64,000 nucleotides of DNA from NCBI RefSeq assembly GCF_000196615.1, contig NC_014306.1, positions 3,410,001-3,474,000 of the forward strand. The letters are read 5' to 3'. The stretch's first letter is position 1. Every line of letters begins with the position of its first letter. Both the position numbers and the translations under genes were made by a program. The notes under the pieces are model-generated. The model made no database searches and had not been told where the DNA came from. It worked only from the letters and a program-made list of their open reading frames with translations. The DNA comes from Erwinia billingiae Eb661. GTDB lineage: Bacteria > Pseudomonadota > Gammaproteobacteria > Enterobacterales > Enterobacteriaceae. Shown here piece by piece: positions 50,667-60,967 of the stretch.

Positions 50667-51263
50667 ATGAACCAGAGCCATTTTTTCGCCCACCTTTCCC
50701 GTCTTAAGCTGATCAATCGCTGGCCTCTGATGCGCAACGTGCGCACTGAAAATGTTTCCGAACACAGCCTGCAGGTGGCAATGGTCGCCCATGCGCTGGC
50801 GGTGATCAAAAATCAAAAATTCAATGGCAACCTGAATGCTGAACGCATCGCGATGATGGCGATCTATCATGACGCCAGCGAAGTGCTGACCGGTGATTTA
50901 CCGACGCCGGTAAAGTATTACAACGCGCAAATTGCCCATGAATACAAAAAAATCGAAAAGATTGCCCAGCAAAAGCTGATTGAAATGCTGCCTGAAGAGC
51001 TGCGCAATGCTTACCGGCCGTTGCTTGATGAGCATCAGCACAGCGAAGAAGAAAAAGCGATTGTGAAACAGGCTGATGCGCTTTGCGCCTACCTGAAATG
51101 TCTGGAAGAACTCTCCGCCGGTAACCATGAATTTCAGCTGGCAAAAGCCCGGCTGGAGAAAACCCTTAGCGAGCGCCACAGCCCCGAAATGGACTACTTT
51201 GTTGAGGTGTTTGTCCCGAGCTTCAGCCTGTCGCTGGATGAAATCAGTCAGGATTCGCTGTAA
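50667..51263 (+). CDS. yfbR: 5'-Deoxynucleotidase YfbR
   Basis: HD-domain phosphohydrolase that removes phosphate from deoxyribonucleoside 5'-monophosphates. From the ATG at 50667 it has 198 residues (199 in E. coli). The metal-binding set is complete: H33 (SEHSLQV), H68-D69 (YHDASEV) and D137 ([12 protein letters not shown]). The longer upstream frame is not conserved. It lies 108 bp after alaA and converges on yfbS. Confidence 0.96.
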   Translation: MNQSHFFAHLSRLKLINRWPLMRNVRTENVSEHSLQVAMVAHALAVIKNQKFNGNLNAERIAMMAIYHDASEVLTGDLPTPVKYYNAQIAHEYKKIEKIAQQKLIEMLPEELRNAYRPLLDEHQHSEEEKAIVKQADALCAYLKCLEELSAGNHEFQLAKARLEKTLSERHSPEMDYFVEVFVPSFSLSLDEISQDSL

Positions 51264-51265
51264 CG

Positions 51266-52537
51266 TCAGAAGGGAAACAGTACCGGCACCAGCAATACGC
51301 TGACCACCATGATCATCAGGGTGAAGGGTACGCCAATTTTGACAAAGTCACTGAAGCGATAGCCGCCAGGCCCCATCACCAGCATGTTCACCGGTGAGGA
51401 GACTGGCGTCATAAAGGCGGCGGACGCGGCCACCGCAATAATCAGGGTAAACGGATAGGGAGACAGGCCCATCTGCTGCGCGGCGGCAATCCCGATCGGC
51501 GCCATCAGCACCGCCGTGGCGGTGTTGGAAATAAACAGTCCAACGGTGGCGCAAAGGATAAACAGGCACAGCAGCATCACATGCGGACTTTTGCCTCCCG
51601 CCAGATCCATCAAACCCTCGACGATCAACGTCACCCCACCGGTTTTCTGCAGCGCTAACGCAAACGGCATCATGCCGATAATCAGGATCAGCCCCGGCCA
51701 CTGAATCGCCCGATAGGCGCTCTCCATATCTATACAGCGGAATTTGCCCATCAGCAGGCAGGCAATTATCGCGGCGATCGGATTTGGAATGGCGTTGGTT
51801 AGCATCATCGCCACCATCAGGGCCATACAGAAAATTGCGTGAGGAGCCTGACTTTTTGCCGGTGCAACCTCAAGGCTATCCACCGCCGTTTTTCTGAAAC
51901 TCAGCGCTCGGCCTGTACCTTTCTGCCCGGGATCTGCCAGCCATTTGCGTGCCACCAGCATATAGCCAATGCCAAGGATCAGCGCCACCATGCCCACCGG
52001 CGTAACGTCGAAGAAGCGAAATCCCGTCAACCCCTCGCGCAGCAATTCGCTGTTCACCACCAGGTTGGGGGGCGTGGCGACCAGTGTCATCATGCCGCTG
52101 ATCAGACCGGCGAAGCTCAACGGCATCATCAGCCTGGCCGGTGAACTGCCCATTCTGGCCGACACGCTGAGCACCACCGGAATAAAGATGGCAACCACCC
52201 CGGTCGAACTCATAAAGGCCCCGAGTCCGGCCACCGTCAGCATCAGAAAAACCAGCATTTTCGTTTCGCTACTGCCCGCGACCCTGACCAGCCATTCCCC
52301 CATATTCAGCGCGACGCCGGTGCGCACCAGGCCTTCGCCAATCACAAACAGGGCGGCAATAAGAATCACGTTGGGATCGCTGAAACCGAGGGTGGCTTCC
52401 TGCAGGGTAAGGGTTCCGCTGAGGACAAAAGCAACGATCACACACAGCGCAATTACATCCATGCGTAATTTGCCGGAGATAAACAACAGAATGGTGATCG
52501 CCAGCAGGCTGAGGACCCAAATCAACTCATTGTTCAC
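51266..52537 (-). CDS. yfbS: SLC13/DASS-family permease YfbS, short form without RCK domains
   Basis: Predicted anion/sodium symporter of the SLC13 superfamily. Both halves of E. coli YfbS are present: the N-terminal half with [17 protein letters not shown] and the C-terminal half with [12 protein letters not shown] and MTPVSSPVN. The protein has only 423 residues against about 610. The missing part is the cytoplasmic middle with two TrkA-C/RCK_C domains, replaced here by a short linker of about 30 residues (199-229) before SQAPHAIFC. The frame is intact, so this looks like a natural short form rather than a frameshift. The start is GTG with AGAGA upstream. Substrate unknown. Confidence 0.88.
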   Translation of the reverse strand: MNNELIWVLSLLAITILLFISGKLRMDVIALCVIVAFVLSGTLTLQEATLGFSDPNVILIAALFVIGEGLVRTGVALNMGEWLVRVAGSSETKMLVFLMLTVAGLGAFMSSTGVVAIFIPVVLSVSARMGSSPARLMMPLSFAGLISGMMTLVATPPNLVVNSELLREGLTGFRFFDVTPVGMVALILGIGYMLVARKWLADPGQKGTGRALSFRKTAVDSLEVAPAKSQAPHAIFCMALMVAMMLTNAIPNPIAAIIACLLMGKFRCIDMESAYRAIQWPGLILIIGMMPFALALQKTGGVTLIVEGLMDLAGGKSPHVMLLCLFILCATVGLFISNTATAVLMAPIGIAAAQQMGLSPYPFTLIIAVAASAAFMTPVSSPVNMLVMGPGGYRFSDFVKIGVPFTLMIMVVSVLLVPVLFPF

Positions 52538-52579
52538 GGGGATCTCTGTACAGGGGAATGGCGGTACAGATCATCGCAT

Positions 52580-52605
52580 AAAAAAAACCCCGCTATAGCG
52601 GGGTT
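52580..52605 (-). terminator. Intrinsic terminator of hxpA
   Basis: AACCCCGC pairs with GCGGGGTT around TATA, with about eight T following on the minus strand. It lies just past the hxpA stop and before the yfbS start. Confidence 0.9.
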
Positions 52606-52615
52606 ACATCATGTC

Positions 52616-53275
52616 TTAGTGCTTTCTGTGCACATCAATACTGCCGTCAGCATTTTTGTGGATCACCAATTCTTCCAGCGAATAGAGCAGCATATCGACA
52701 TCTTCCAGCCTTGGCGATCCGGCCGGTGCGTTGACTGCCACCACATGGCAACCTGCTGCCAGGCCTGAAAGAATGCCGGCTGCGGCATCTTCCACCACCA
52801 CGCACTCTTCCGGCTCAAGCTCCAGCAGCTGCGCGCCGAGCAGATAGGCATCGGGCTCAGGCTTGCCGTTCTGCACGCGTTCGGCAGTGACAAAGGCTTC
52901 CGGCTCCGGCAAACCCGCGGCTTTACGGCGGGCAGACGCCACCGGAACAGAGCCCGAGGTGACGATAGCCCACGGAATATCCAGCTCATTCAACCTTGCC
53001 AGCAGCTCAACCGCGCCAGGCAACGCAACGATGCCGTCGGTATCTTCCGCCTCAACCTTCTCCAGCGCGATGAACTCCTGCTGAATGGCCTCTTCAGAAG
53101 AACCGGCCATAAAGTGGCGCAATGAGGTGATAGCCTGCTTGCCATGAATGAAGTTCAACACTTCTTCGGCTGCTATGCCGTGGCGTGATGCCCAATTAGA
53201 CCAGGCGCGTTCGACAACCGGTAATGAATCGACCAGCGTGCCGTCCAAATCAAACAGAAAACCTTTACACTTCAC
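52616..53275 (-). CDS. hxpA: HAD-family sugar phosphatase HxpA (YfbT)
   Basis: HAD-superfamily phosphatase active on sugar phosphates in E. coli, 219 residues (216 there). Motif I is FDLDGTLVDS with the nucleophile D9, motif II VTSGS, motif III the lysine in GKPEPDAY, and motif IV VVEDAAAG. The cap domain is at about 15-85. The start is GTG with AAGGA eight bases upstream. Confidence 0.95.
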   Translation of the reverse strand: MKCKGFLFDLDGTLVDSLPVVERAWSNWASRHGIAAEEVLNFIHGKQAITSLRHFMAGSSEEAIQQEFIALEKVEAEDTDGIVALPGAVELLARLNELDIPWAIVTSGSVPVASARRKAAGLPEPEAFVTAERVQNGKPEPDAYLLGAQLLELEPEECVVVEDAAAGILSGLAAGCHVVAVNAPAGSPRLEDVDMLLYSLEELVIHKNADGSIDVHRKH

Positions 53276-53289
53276 GACGCTTTTCCTTC

Positions 53290-53784
53290 TCAGGCGTTGA
53301 TGATTTGCGCGATCTCATTCGCACTCAGATGGTACTGCCGCGGACAAGTGTGCCACACAGTCAGCATGCGTTGATACTTTTCCCACATCGGCGTTTGGGC
53401 ATTAAAGCCATGCGTACCGGAATCAAAATGGGTGTAGCGCCCTTCCACATTCACCATAAAGCGCACATAGCCGAGATATCGGGCTTCTGTGGCGGCATCA
53501 AAACCGAGGAAGGTCAGGCGGCGTTCTTCAATGACGGTGGGATCTTTCAGATTTGTCCAGGACACATGCAGCGCGTGATGCAGCTCCATAATATCGATAA
53601 TGCTGCGGCAAACCGCTTCGGTCAGCTCGCCAAATTCGCGGTCCAACTCACGCATCTGCAAGCCGTAGCCTCGCTCAATAATGGTTTGCTGACGGCGATA
53701 GCGCTCGGCGTTATCGGGATCAAGCATGGTCATCATTTTGTACTGATTAGAGAGGATCAAACGCTGGGCATTGGTCATTTCCAT
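53290..53784 (-). CDS. yfbU: Conserved protein YfbU
   Basis: Conserved enterobacterial protein of 164 residues, the same length as E. coli YfbU, which has no firm function; overexpression has been linked to cell death there. [18 protein letters not shown] and [19 protein letters not shown] are the family hallmarks. The second of two adjacent ATGs is preferred, since AGGAG is then six bases away. It lies upstream of hxpA on the same strand, 14 bases apart. Confidence 0.94.
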   Translation of the reverse strand: MEMTNAQRLILSNQYKMMTMLDPDNAERYRRQQTIIERGYGLQMRELDREFGELTEAVCRSIIDIMELHHALHVSWTNLKDPTVIEERRLTFLGFDAATEARYLGYVRFMVNVEGRYTHFDSGTHGFNAQTPMWEKYQRMLTVWHTCPRQYHLSANEIAQIINA

Positions 53785-53935
53785 CATTAACTCCTGTGCC
53801 GCACTGGGCGTAACGAAATTTGAAGGGGATGACTAAGGATCGCACAACAGGCTTGAGGGCGGTACGGCAAGCAGACGCTTCTTTGATCCAGACCGGGTTT
53901 CGTCAGATAAATGCGCAGAAAACCCGGTCAGGAGG

Positions 53936-54388
53936 CTAAAGATCGTCGAGGAAGGTTTTATCAAGCTGCTTGAAAGCACGTTTCAGCACATCGGCTAACG
54001 ACTGATACGTGGGTTTGCCTTCCACTGGCGCGATGGCCTGGCCGGCGGCCTGCAGTTTCTCGCGAACTTCATGGAACCAGTTGAGCAGCGTGGGCGGTAA
54101 TGGCGTTACGGAACGCTTACCCAACCACCACAGCCCTTGCATTGGCAGGCTGCAGGCGAACAGCGCGGTCGCCACGGCAGGGCCCAACTGACCGCCCAGC
54201 GCAATTTGCCAGCTCATGGCGAAAACGGCCAGCGGCGGCATAAAGCGGATAGAAAACCGTGTTGCACGTGAAACACGGTTCTCCGGAAAAATGGCCGCCA
54301 GGCGCTTATCGGCAGGCCATGTTTTCATATAATGCTGCCCACACTGGAACAGTTTAAACCAACCGACGGTGCCGGATTCATTAGCCAT
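53936..54388 (-). CDS. yfbV: UPF0208 membrane protein YfbV
   Basis: Inner-membrane protein of 150 residues (151 in E. coli). Two hydrophobic segments (about 45-65 and 70-90) surround [39 protein letters not shown] follows, and the end TFLDDL is identical to E. coli. In E. coli it has been connected to Ter macrodomain organisation. The ATG at 54388 is preferred over 54400 by conservation. It is divergent from ackA. Confidence 0.94.
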   Translation of the reverse strand: MANESGTVGWFKLFQCGQHYMKTWPADKRLAAIFPENRVSRATRFSIRFMPPLAVFAMSWQIALGGQLGPAVATALFACSLPMQGLWWLGKRSVTPLPPTLLNWFHEVREKLQAAGQAIAPVEGKPTYQSLADVLKRAFKQLDKTFLDDL

Positions 54389-54721
54389 GGTTGACCTCAA
54401 CTTCGGAGATAAAATTTAAACAAAATAGACCACTCAACAACTTTACCTTACATCCTTCAAAATATTTTGTCTTTAACAGGCACACTGGTTATCCTGTGCG
54501 CGATTGTTGAATGGCTGTTACGAAGTTGCTATTAGCTAGCAGTAAGGCCAGTCAAAAATCACTCTACGTTCAAAAAAAGGCGTAAAGTTTATAAATTTTT
54601 TTTGCTTTTGGACAAAATTTGCCGTGAGCTTGACGTTCATCATTAATGTACCAGCTTTCATGCGCTACGCTGATAGTCTGATTGAGTTTTTTTTCGCCAC
54701 TTTTAACCAATAGGACCTTCC
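54389..54721. other. 333-bp divergent control region of yfbV and ackA
   Basis: AT-rich and non-coding, with several T runs near ackA. I could not identify a promoter with confidence; TTGACG at about 54629 is the best -35-like element but lacks a good -10. Confidence 0.5.
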
Positions 54722-55924
54722 ATGTCGAGTAAGTTAGTTTTGGTTCTGAACTGCGGCAGTTCTTCACTCAAGTTTGCCATTATCGATCCGGCAAATGGTG
54801 AAGAATATCTCTCCGGTTTTGCCGAATGTTTCCACCTGCCAGAAGCACGCATTAAGTGGAAGATGGAAGGCGCTAAACACGAAGAAGCCTTAGGCGCTGG
54901 CGCGGCACACAGCGAGGCACTTAACTTCATCGTTAAAACTATTCTGGCACAAAAACCAGAGCTGTCTGCACTTATCACTTCGATAGGTCACCGCATCGTT
55001 CACGGTGGCGAAAAGCTGACCCAGTCCGTGATCATCGATCAGGATGTGATTCAAGGCATTAAAGATGCGTCGTCCTTCGCGCCGCTGCACAACCCGGCGC
55101 ACCTGATCGGCATTGATGAAGCCATGAAGAACTTCCCGCACCTGTCAGATAAGAATGTGGCGGTTTTCGACACCGCTTTCCATCAGACAATGCCGGAAGA
55201 ATCCTATCTTTATGCCCTGCCGTACAAACTGTATCGCGAGCACGGCGTTCGTCGCTATGGCGCACACGGTACCAGCCACTTCTATGTCACTCACGAAGCG
55301 GCCAAAGTGCTGAACAAGCCGGTTGAAGAGCTGAACATCATCACTTGCCATCTGGGCAACGGCGGTTCGGTTGCGGCTATCCGCAATGGCGTCTGTGTCG
55401 ATACCTCGATGGGCCTGACCCCGCTGGAAGGTCTGGTGATGGGTACCCGTTCAGGCGATATCGATCCTGCAGTGGTGTTCTTCCTGCACGACACGCTGGG
55501 CATGAGCGTTGATGCGATTAACCGTCTGCTGACCAAAGAGTCTGGCCTGCTGGGTCTGACCGAAGTCACCAGCGACTGCCGTTACGTTGAAGACAACTAC
55601 ACCACCAAAGAAGATGCCAAGCGCGCCATGGACGTCTATTGCCACCGCCTGGCAAAATACATCGGTTCGTACACCGCGCTGATGGACGGTCGCCTGGATG
55701 CGGTCATCTTCACCGGCGGCATCGGTGAAAACGCCGCGATGGTTCGTGAACTGTCGCTGGGTCGCCTGGGCCTGCTTGGCTTCGAAGTGGATCATGAACG
55801 CAACCTGGCTGCCCGCTTCGGCAAATCAGGCTACATCAATAAAGAAGGCACACGCCCGGCTCTGGTCATCCCAACCAACGAAGAGTTGGTGATTGCCCAG
55901 GACGCCAGCCGTCTGACTGCATAA
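54722..55924 (+). CDS. ackA: Acetate kinase
   Basis: Makes ATP and acetate from acetyl phosphate, or the reverse. The 400 residues equal E. coli. ASKHA-fold motifs are intact: [12 protein letters not shown] at the N-terminus, [25 protein letters not shown] and TCHLGNGGS, and the terminal [14 protein letters not shown] lies before the ATG. It forms the conserved acetate overflow pair with pta. Confidence 0.98.
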   Translation: MSSKLVLVLNCGSSSLKFAIIDPANGEEYLSGFAECFHLPEARIKWKMEGAKHEEALGAGAAHSEALNFIVKTILAQKPELSALITSIGHRIVHGGEKLTQSVIIDQDVIQGIKDASSFAPLHNPAHLIGIDEAMKNFPHLSDKNVAVFDTAFHQTMPEESYLYALPYKLYREHGVRRYGAHGTSHFYVTHEAAKVLNKPVEELNIITCHLGNGGSVAAIRNGVCVDTSMGLTPLEGLVMGTRSGDIDPAVVFFLHDTLGMSVDAINRLLTKESGLLGLTEVTSDCRYVEDNYTTKEDAKRAMDVYCHRLAKYIGSYTALMDGRLDAVIFTGGIGENAAMVRELSLGRLGLLGFEVDHERNLAARFGKSGYINKEGTRPALVIPTNEELVIAQDASRLTA

Positions 55925-55932
55925 GCCCTTCC

Positions 55933-55964
55933 CTCCGTCAGCTCAGGCTGACGGAGTTGTTTTT
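55933..55964 (+). terminator. Terminator-like hairpin between ackA and pta
   Basis: A perfect 10-bp stem (CTCCGTCAGC / GCTGACGGAG) with a TCAG loop is followed by TTGTTTTT. It could end part of the ackA transcripts and lower pta expression, or pta may have its own promoter. Confidence 0.75.
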
Positions 55965-56032
55965 GACACCAGTCACTCAGGATCGCGCAAGCCCGCGCTT
56001 CAGGGATCCTGAGCCAATTCGAGAGGTTCATT

Positions 56033-58177
56033 GTGTCTCGTACTATTATGCTCATCCCCACCGGCACCAGTGTCGGTTTGACCAGTATCAGCCTCGGTGT
56101 GATCCGCGCCATGGAACGTAAAGGCGTGCGCCTGAGCGTGTTCAAACCTATCGCCCAGCCTCGCACCGGCGGCGACTCGCCGGACCAGACCACCACCATC
56201 ATCCGTAAAAGCTCCTCTATTCCCGCAGCAGAACCGCTGCAGATGAGCCGTGTGGAATCGTTGCTGGGTTCGAACCAGCAGGACGTGCTGATGGAAGAGA
56301 TCATCGCGCGTTATCACGAAAACACCAAAGATGCCGAAGTGGTGCTGGTTGAAGGCCTGGTGCCGACCCGTAAGCACCAGTTCGCCTCTGCGCTAAACTA
56401 TGAAATTGCCAAAACCCTGAATGCCGAAATTGTCTTCGTGATGTCACTGGGCAATGATTCTCCGGCTCAGTTAAAAGAACGCATCGAACTGACCCAGAGC
56501 AGCTTCGGCGGCAGCAAAAACAAAAGCATTACCGGCGTGATCATCAACAAACTGAACGCGCCAGTCGATGAACAAGGCCGTACCCGTCCGGATCTGTCCG
56601 AAATCTTTGATGACTCCAACAAAGCCAGCGTTGCCAATATCGATCCTAAGCAGCTGTTTGCCAACAGCCCGCTGCCGGTACTGGGCTGCGTGCCGTGGAG
56701 CTTCGAACTGATTGCCACCCGCGCCATCGATATGTGCCGCCACCTGAACGCTGAAGTGATCAACGAAGGCGATATTCTGACGCGCCGCGTGAAGTCCGTA
56801 ACCTTCTGCGCGCGCAGCATCCCGCATATGCTGGAACACTTCCGTCCCGGTTCACTGCTGGTCACGTCAGCAGACCGTCCGGATGTGATCGTCTCTGCCT
56901 GTCTGGCGGCAATGAACGGCGTGGAAATCGGGGCCATCCTGCTGACCGGTGGCTACCAGATTGATGAGCCGATCCGCAAGCTGTGTGAGCGCGCCTTCGC
57001 CACCGGCCTGCCGGTGTTTATGGTGAAAACCAACACCTGGCAGACCTCCCTGAGCCTGCAAAGCTTCAATCTGGAAGTCCCAAGCGACGATACCCAGCGT
57101 ATTGAGCGCGTGCAGGAATATGTCGCCAGCCATATCGACTCCGACTGGGTTGAATCGCTGACTGCGGCATCCGAGCGCAGCCGTCGTCTGTCGCCTCCGG
57201 CCTTCCGTTACCAGCTGACCGAGCTGGCGCGCAAAGCCGGCAAGCGCATCGTGCTGCCAGAAGGCGAAGAGCCACGCACCATCAAAGCAGCAGCCATCTG
57301 CGCCGAACGTGGCATCGCGTCATGCGTCCTGCTGGGCAACCCGGAAGAGATCCACCGCGTTGCCGCCGTGCAGGGCGTTGAGCTGGGTAAAGGCATCGAG
57401 ATTGTCGATCCGGAAGTCGCGCGTGAGAACTATGTCGCGCGGCTGGTTGAGCTGCGTAAGAGCAAAGGCATGACCGAAGTGGTGGCCAAAGAGCAGCTGG
57501 AAGATAACGTGATGCTCGGTACGCTGATGCTGGAGCGTGGCGAAGTTGATGGTCTGGTTTCCGGTGCCATCCACACCACGGCCAACACCATTCGTCCGCC
57601 GTTGCAGCTGATCAAAACCGCGCCGAACAGCTCGCTGGTTTCGTCGGTGTTCTTTATGCTGCTGCCTGAGCAGGTTCTGGTGTATGGCGACTGCGCCATC
57701 AACCCGGATCCTAACCCGGAGCAGTTGGCAGAAATCGCGATTCAGTCTGCGGATTCCGCCCTCGCCTTCGGCATCGAGCCGCGCGTGGCGATGATCTCCT
57801 ACTCAACCGGCACTTCCGGTGCAGGCAGTGACGTAGAGAAAGTGCGCGAAGCGACGCGCATCGCTCAGGAAAAACGCCCGGATCTGGTGATCGATGGTCC
57901 GCTGCAGTATGACGCGGCGATCATGGCGGACGTGGCAAAATCCAAGGCGCCAAACTCGCCGGTAGCGGGCCGTGCCACCGTATTTATCTTCCCGGACCTG
58001 AACACCGGTAACACCACCTACAAAGCCGTGCAGCGCTCTGCGGACCTGATCTCCATCGGGCCAATGCTGCAAGGTATGCGTAAGCCGGTAAACGACCTGT
58101 CTCGCGGTGCACTGGTAGACGATATTGTTTATACCATCGCACTGACGGCGATTCAGTCCAAACAGGCTGAAGGCTAA
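56033..58177 (+). CDS. pta: Phosphate acetyltransferase
   Basis: Interconverts acetyl-CoA and acetyl phosphate. The 714 residues equal the E. coli enzyme. The GTG start at 56033, with GAGAGG six bases upstream, gives [15 protein letters not shown] and is also the start used in E. coli. Three parts are visible: an N-terminal P-loop/BioD-like domain (about 1-220), a DRTGG domain (about 225-345) and the catalytic PTA_PTB domain (about 390-710) with [16 protein letters not shown] and [16 protein letters not shown]. Confidence 0.98.
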   Translation: MSRTIMLIPTGTSVGLTSISLGVIRAMERKGVRLSVFKPIAQPRTGGDSPDQTTTIIRKSSSIPAAEPLQMSRVESLLGSNQQDVLMEEIIARYHENTKDAEVVLVEGLVPTRKHQFASALNYEIAKTLNAEIVFVMSLGNDSPAQLKERIELTQSSFGGSKNKSITGVIINKLNAPVDEQGRTRPDLSEIFDDSNKASVANIDPKQLFANSPLPVLGCVPWSFELIATRAIDMCRHLNAEVINEGDILTRRVKSVTFCARSIPHMLEHFRPGSLLVTSADRPDVIVSACLAAMNGVEIGAILLTGGYQIDEPIRKLCERAFATGLPVFMVKTNTWQTSLSLQSFNLEVPSDDTQRIERVQEYVASHIDSDWVESLTAASERSRRLSPPAFRYQLTELARKAGKRIVLPEGEEPRTIKAAAICAERGIASCVLLGNPEEIHRVAAVQGVELGKGIEIVDPEVARENYVARLVELRKSKGMTEVVAKEQLEDNVMLGTLMLERGEVDGLVSGAIHTTANTIRPPLQLIKTAPNSSLVSSVFFMLLPEQVLVYGDCAINPDPNPEQLAEIAIQSADSALAFGIEPRVAMISYSTGTSGAGSDVEKVREATRIAQEKRPDLVIDGPLQYDAAIMADVAKSKAPNSPVAGRATVFIFPDLNTGNTTYKAVQRSADLISIGPMLQGMRKPVNDLSRGALVDDIVYTIALTAIQSKQAEG

Positions 58178-58218
58178 AGCTGGCTATTCTGTGCGTTAAA
58201 TGACGCTGATGACCACGT

Positions 58219-58250
58219 AAAGGCGGATCCACTGGATTCGCCTTTTTTTT
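58219..58250 (+). terminator. Intrinsic terminator of pta
   Basis: A 12-pair stem (AAAGGCGGATCC with GGATTCGCCTTT, one G-T pair) around ACT, followed by a run of T. Confidence 0.92.
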
Positions 58251-58445
58251 AACCTCTTTTTACTGACATCACAAATTTAAAATAATATTCACTGACTTTC
58301 CTTTCCTGTGCTTAGGAATTTTATGTCCCATGTATTTTTTCGCGCAGGGTCCATTTTCACATCTGGCAATAATTCAAAAGGGTTTAATTCGTTGAAAGCT
58401 ATCTGTAATTTAGCGGCGTAATTATTTTATGGACAAAATGCAATC

Positions 58446-58459
58446 CAGGACTAGTCTTA
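58446..58459 (-). promoter_or_regulatory. Candidate RcsAB box
   Basis: The minus-strand sequence TAAGACTAGTCCTG agrees with the RcsAB consensus TAAGAATATTCCTA at 11 of 14 positions. It lies about 88 bp before the membrane-protein gene at 58547 and 61 bp before a perfect -10 hexamer. Confidence 0.4.
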
Positions 58460-58546
58460 ATCAGGAAAGCCATCAGGAGCGTAAAAAGCTTAATAATAAT
58501 ATTAACTTGCTATCCCTACTTATAATCAGATTAAGAGAGAACAGTT

Positions 58547-59539
58547 ATGAGCGACCATAATATCCATCCGGTTTACAGTGACGTTAATACTGGCGTCCCG
58601 CTTAAACGCATCTCGTGGAGTGCCATTTTTGCTGGCGTGATCTTATCAGTGGTCATTTATTTATTGCTGACCATTCTTGGTACCGCAATTGGTGCCACCA
58701 CCATCGATCCGTTAAAAGAGCAAAACCCTCTGGATGGACTGGGCACAGGGGCCGCAATCTGGACGGGTTTAAGCATGCTGATTTCCATTGGCGCGGGGGC
58801 ATTTATTACTGGCCGCCTGGCACAGCGTGAAGGCGCGTTACACGGCCTGCTGATGTGGGCGGTAAATACCTTGTTTGTGGTTTGGTTAGCTATCTCGCTA
58901 TTAAGCAGCGCGGTGAGCGGTACCGCCAGCGTAATTGGTTCGGGCTTTAGCATGGTGGGCAACGGTATTTCTGCCATCGCGCCTTCCGTCGCCAATAAAG
59001 CGAAAGAAACGTTGAAGGAAAATAACTTCGATCTGGGAAATGTACAGAGCGAACTGGAAAAAACCCTGCAACAAACTGGCAAGCCAGAGTTACAGCCGCA
59101 GGCACTAAAAAATGATGCGAATAAGGAATCGCAGACGGCCCAGGATCAGGCGCAGAATACGGCGAATAATCCACAAAATGCCGATACGGATTTAGCAAAC
59201 TGGTTCAAAGGCGTGCTGCAACGCAATCAGGATACGCTGCAGGCAGCCGATGTTGATGCGCTGAAAAATATCATCAAAGCGCGGACCGGAAAAAGCGATC
59301 AGGAAGTCGATCAGATCGTTGCGCAAACACAGAAAAGCTACGAGCAGGCGCGTCAGAAATATCAGGAACTGAAAGCTCAGGCCGAGCAGAAAGCGCGTGA
59401 AGCCGCTCAACAGGCTGCGGCCGCCACCGCCAAAGCCAGCTGGATGACTCTAATCGTCCTGCTGATTGAAGCTGCAGTTGCCGGTGCACTTGGCATGATG
59501 GGTCGTAAAACGCAGCCTCGTCAGGTAGTTGTTCGTTAA
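58547..59539 (+). CDS. Membrane protein with long glutamine/alanine-rich region
   Basis: 330-residue protein not recognised by name. Three N-terminal hydrophobic segments are seen (about 23-50, 68-90 and 98-125), including SWSAIFAGVILSVVIYLLL and GAGAFITGRLAQREGALHG. A hydrophilic stretch rich in Gln, Ala, Lys and Glu follows (about 150-298), likely helical or coiled-coil (KYQELKAQAEQKAREAAQQ). A last membrane segment (about 300-320) ends near GRKTQPRQ. Similar proteins occur in enterobacteria without assigned function. AGAGA precedes the ATG. It is a single-gene unit with its own terminator. Confidence 0.8.
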   Translation: MSDHNIHPVYSDVNTGVPLKRISWSAIFAGVILSVVIYLLLTILGTAIGATTIDPLKEQNPLDGLGTGAAIWTGLSMLISIGAGAFITGRLAQREGALHGLLMWAVNTLFVVWLAISLLSSAVSGTASVIGSGFSMVGNGISAIAPSVANKAKETLKENNFDLGNVQSELEKTLQQTGKPELQPQALKNDANKESQTAQDQAQNTANNPQNADTDLANWFKGVLQRNQDTLQAADVDALKNIIKARTGKSDQEVDQIVAQTQKSYEQARQKYQELKAQAEQKAREAAQQAAAATAKASWMTLIVLLIEAAVAGALGMMGRKTQPRQVVVR

Positions 59540-59558
59540 TCCCTGACGCCCGTGATCG

Positions 59559-59591
59559 AAAAAGGCCGCCGAAATTGAGCGGCCTTTTTTT
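59559..59591. terminator. Bidirectional terminator
   Basis: GGCCGC pairs with GCGGCC around nine bases. Seven T follow on the plus strand and five on the minus strand. It serves the membrane-protein gene and the convergent ABC ATPase gene. Confidence 0.85.
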
Positions 59592-59604
59592 GTGGTTGCA
59601 GCCG

Positions 59605-60690
59605 TTACTGAATCATCACATCCAGCGCCCGCAGATGCGCTGGCTGCCAGGAAAGCGTTACTTCGCTGCCCGGTTTCCAGCTGCTGTCGACTTTAGCAGG
59701 CGTCAGCTTCACCATAAAATTGCCCTGCCCACCGACTTCGGTCAGCATTCTGACGTGATCCCCCAGATAGATAAACTGTTGAATTCGCGCACGAACCTGC
59801 TGGTCACCCGCTTCTGGCGCATTGACGTTGACGCGCTCAGGGCGAATGCTGAGCTGGATCTTTTTACCCGGCGAGCTTGGGCGTACCTTCAGCGCATCAA
59901 GACGCGTGCCGTCATCCAGCCGCACCTGATAGTAATCCCCTTCCGAGCCGACCTGAGTCGCCAGCAGGCTGTTATTCTCCCCGATAAACTGCGCCACAAA
60001 GGCATTCGCCGGCTGTTCGTACAGGCGGTTTGGGCTGTCCATCTGCTGGATCATGCCGTCGTTAAACACCGCCACGCGATTCGACATGGTCATCGCCTCG
60101 CTCTGGTCGTGGGTGACGTAAACAATCGTCAGACCCAGCATCTCGTGCAGCTGCTTGATTTCCATCTGCATATGTTCCCGCAGCTGCTTATCCAGCGCCC
60201 CTAAGGGCTCATCCATCAAGACCAGTTTAGGTTCAAACACCAGCGCTCTGGCCAGGGCCACGCGTTGCTGTTGTCCACCCGACATTTGCGCCGGATATCG
60301 ATCGGCCAGCGAGGTCAGTTTGATCATATCGAGGATCCGGCTGACCCGATCCTTCACGTCCGCCTTGCTCAGCTTGCGGATCGACAGCGGAAACGCCAGG
60401 TTCTCGGCCACCGTCATATGCGGGAACAACGCATAGTTCTGGAACACCATGCCGATATCCCGCTGATGCGGCGGCAGCGTGTGCAGCGGCTTATCACGCA
60501 GGAAAATCTCGCCGTCGGTCGGCGTCTCAAACCCGGCCAGCATCATCAGACTGGTGGTTTTTCCGGAACCGGAAGGCCCCAGTAGCGTCAAAAATTCGCC
60601 TTCCTGCACGTCCAGATTGAGATTGCGCACCACCAGCTTTTCGCCGTCGTAGCTCTTTTTGATGTTCTTAAAACTGACCAGTGATCTCAT
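59605..60690 (-). CDS. PotA-type ABC transporter ATP-binding protein
   Basis: ATPase of a spermidine/putrescine-type (CUT1/PotA) importer, 361 residues. Walker A is GPSGSGKT at 38-45, the signature MSGGQQQRVALARAL, Walker B LVLMDEPLGALD, and the switch histidine in VYVTHDQSEAM. A TOBE domain occupies about 275-360. GAGAGA precedes the ATG. No permease gene is adjacent on this strand; the remaining parts may be the genes starting at the right end of the window. Substrate is inferred from family only. Confidence 0.88.
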   Translation of the reverse strand: MRSLVSFKNIKKSYDGEKLVVRNLNLDVQEGEFLTLLGPSGSGKTTSLMMLAGFETPTDGEIFLRDKPLHTLPPHQRDIGMVFQNYALFPHMTVAENLAFPLSIRKLSKADVKDRVSRILDMIKLTSLADRYPAQMSGGQQQRVALARALVFEPKLVLMDEPLGALDKQLREHMQMEIKQLHEMLGLTIVYVTHDQSEAMTMSNRVAVFNDGMIQQMDSPNRLYEQPANAFVAQFIGENNSLLATQVGSEGDYYQVRLDDGTRLDALKVRPSSPGKKIQLSIRPERVNVNAPEAGDQQVRARIQQFIYLGDHVRMLTEVGGQGNFMVKLTPAKVDSSWKPGSEVTLSWQPAHLRALDVMIQ

Positions 60691-60967
60691 GGCATTCTCT
60701 CGTCGAGGCAGGAAAGGGATCCAGTGCTCTGCGGACTATTCCGTCAGGCGCAATGGGTGGCTCCTTTTTAGCTCTACCACAACAAATTTCCTTCCCACAA
60801 GCAGAATTTGACAAGCTATCGACGCTGAATTCATTCTCAACACAATCAACGCAATGAATTTTAATCGTTTTTAATCACTGAAAATTTATTACCTGCATCA
60901 CCCGCGTAGAATCAGGCAAGACTATGCGCACTATTATCGTGCATTCGCCCTGTTTTGAGGCAATACC

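Larger units (their letters stand above)
58178..58546 (+). other. 369-bp non-coding region after pta
   Basis: Contains the pta terminator, then AT-rich sequence with an RcsAB-like box and TATAAT at 58521-58526 ahead of the next gene. No protein gene is apparent. Confidence 0.55.
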
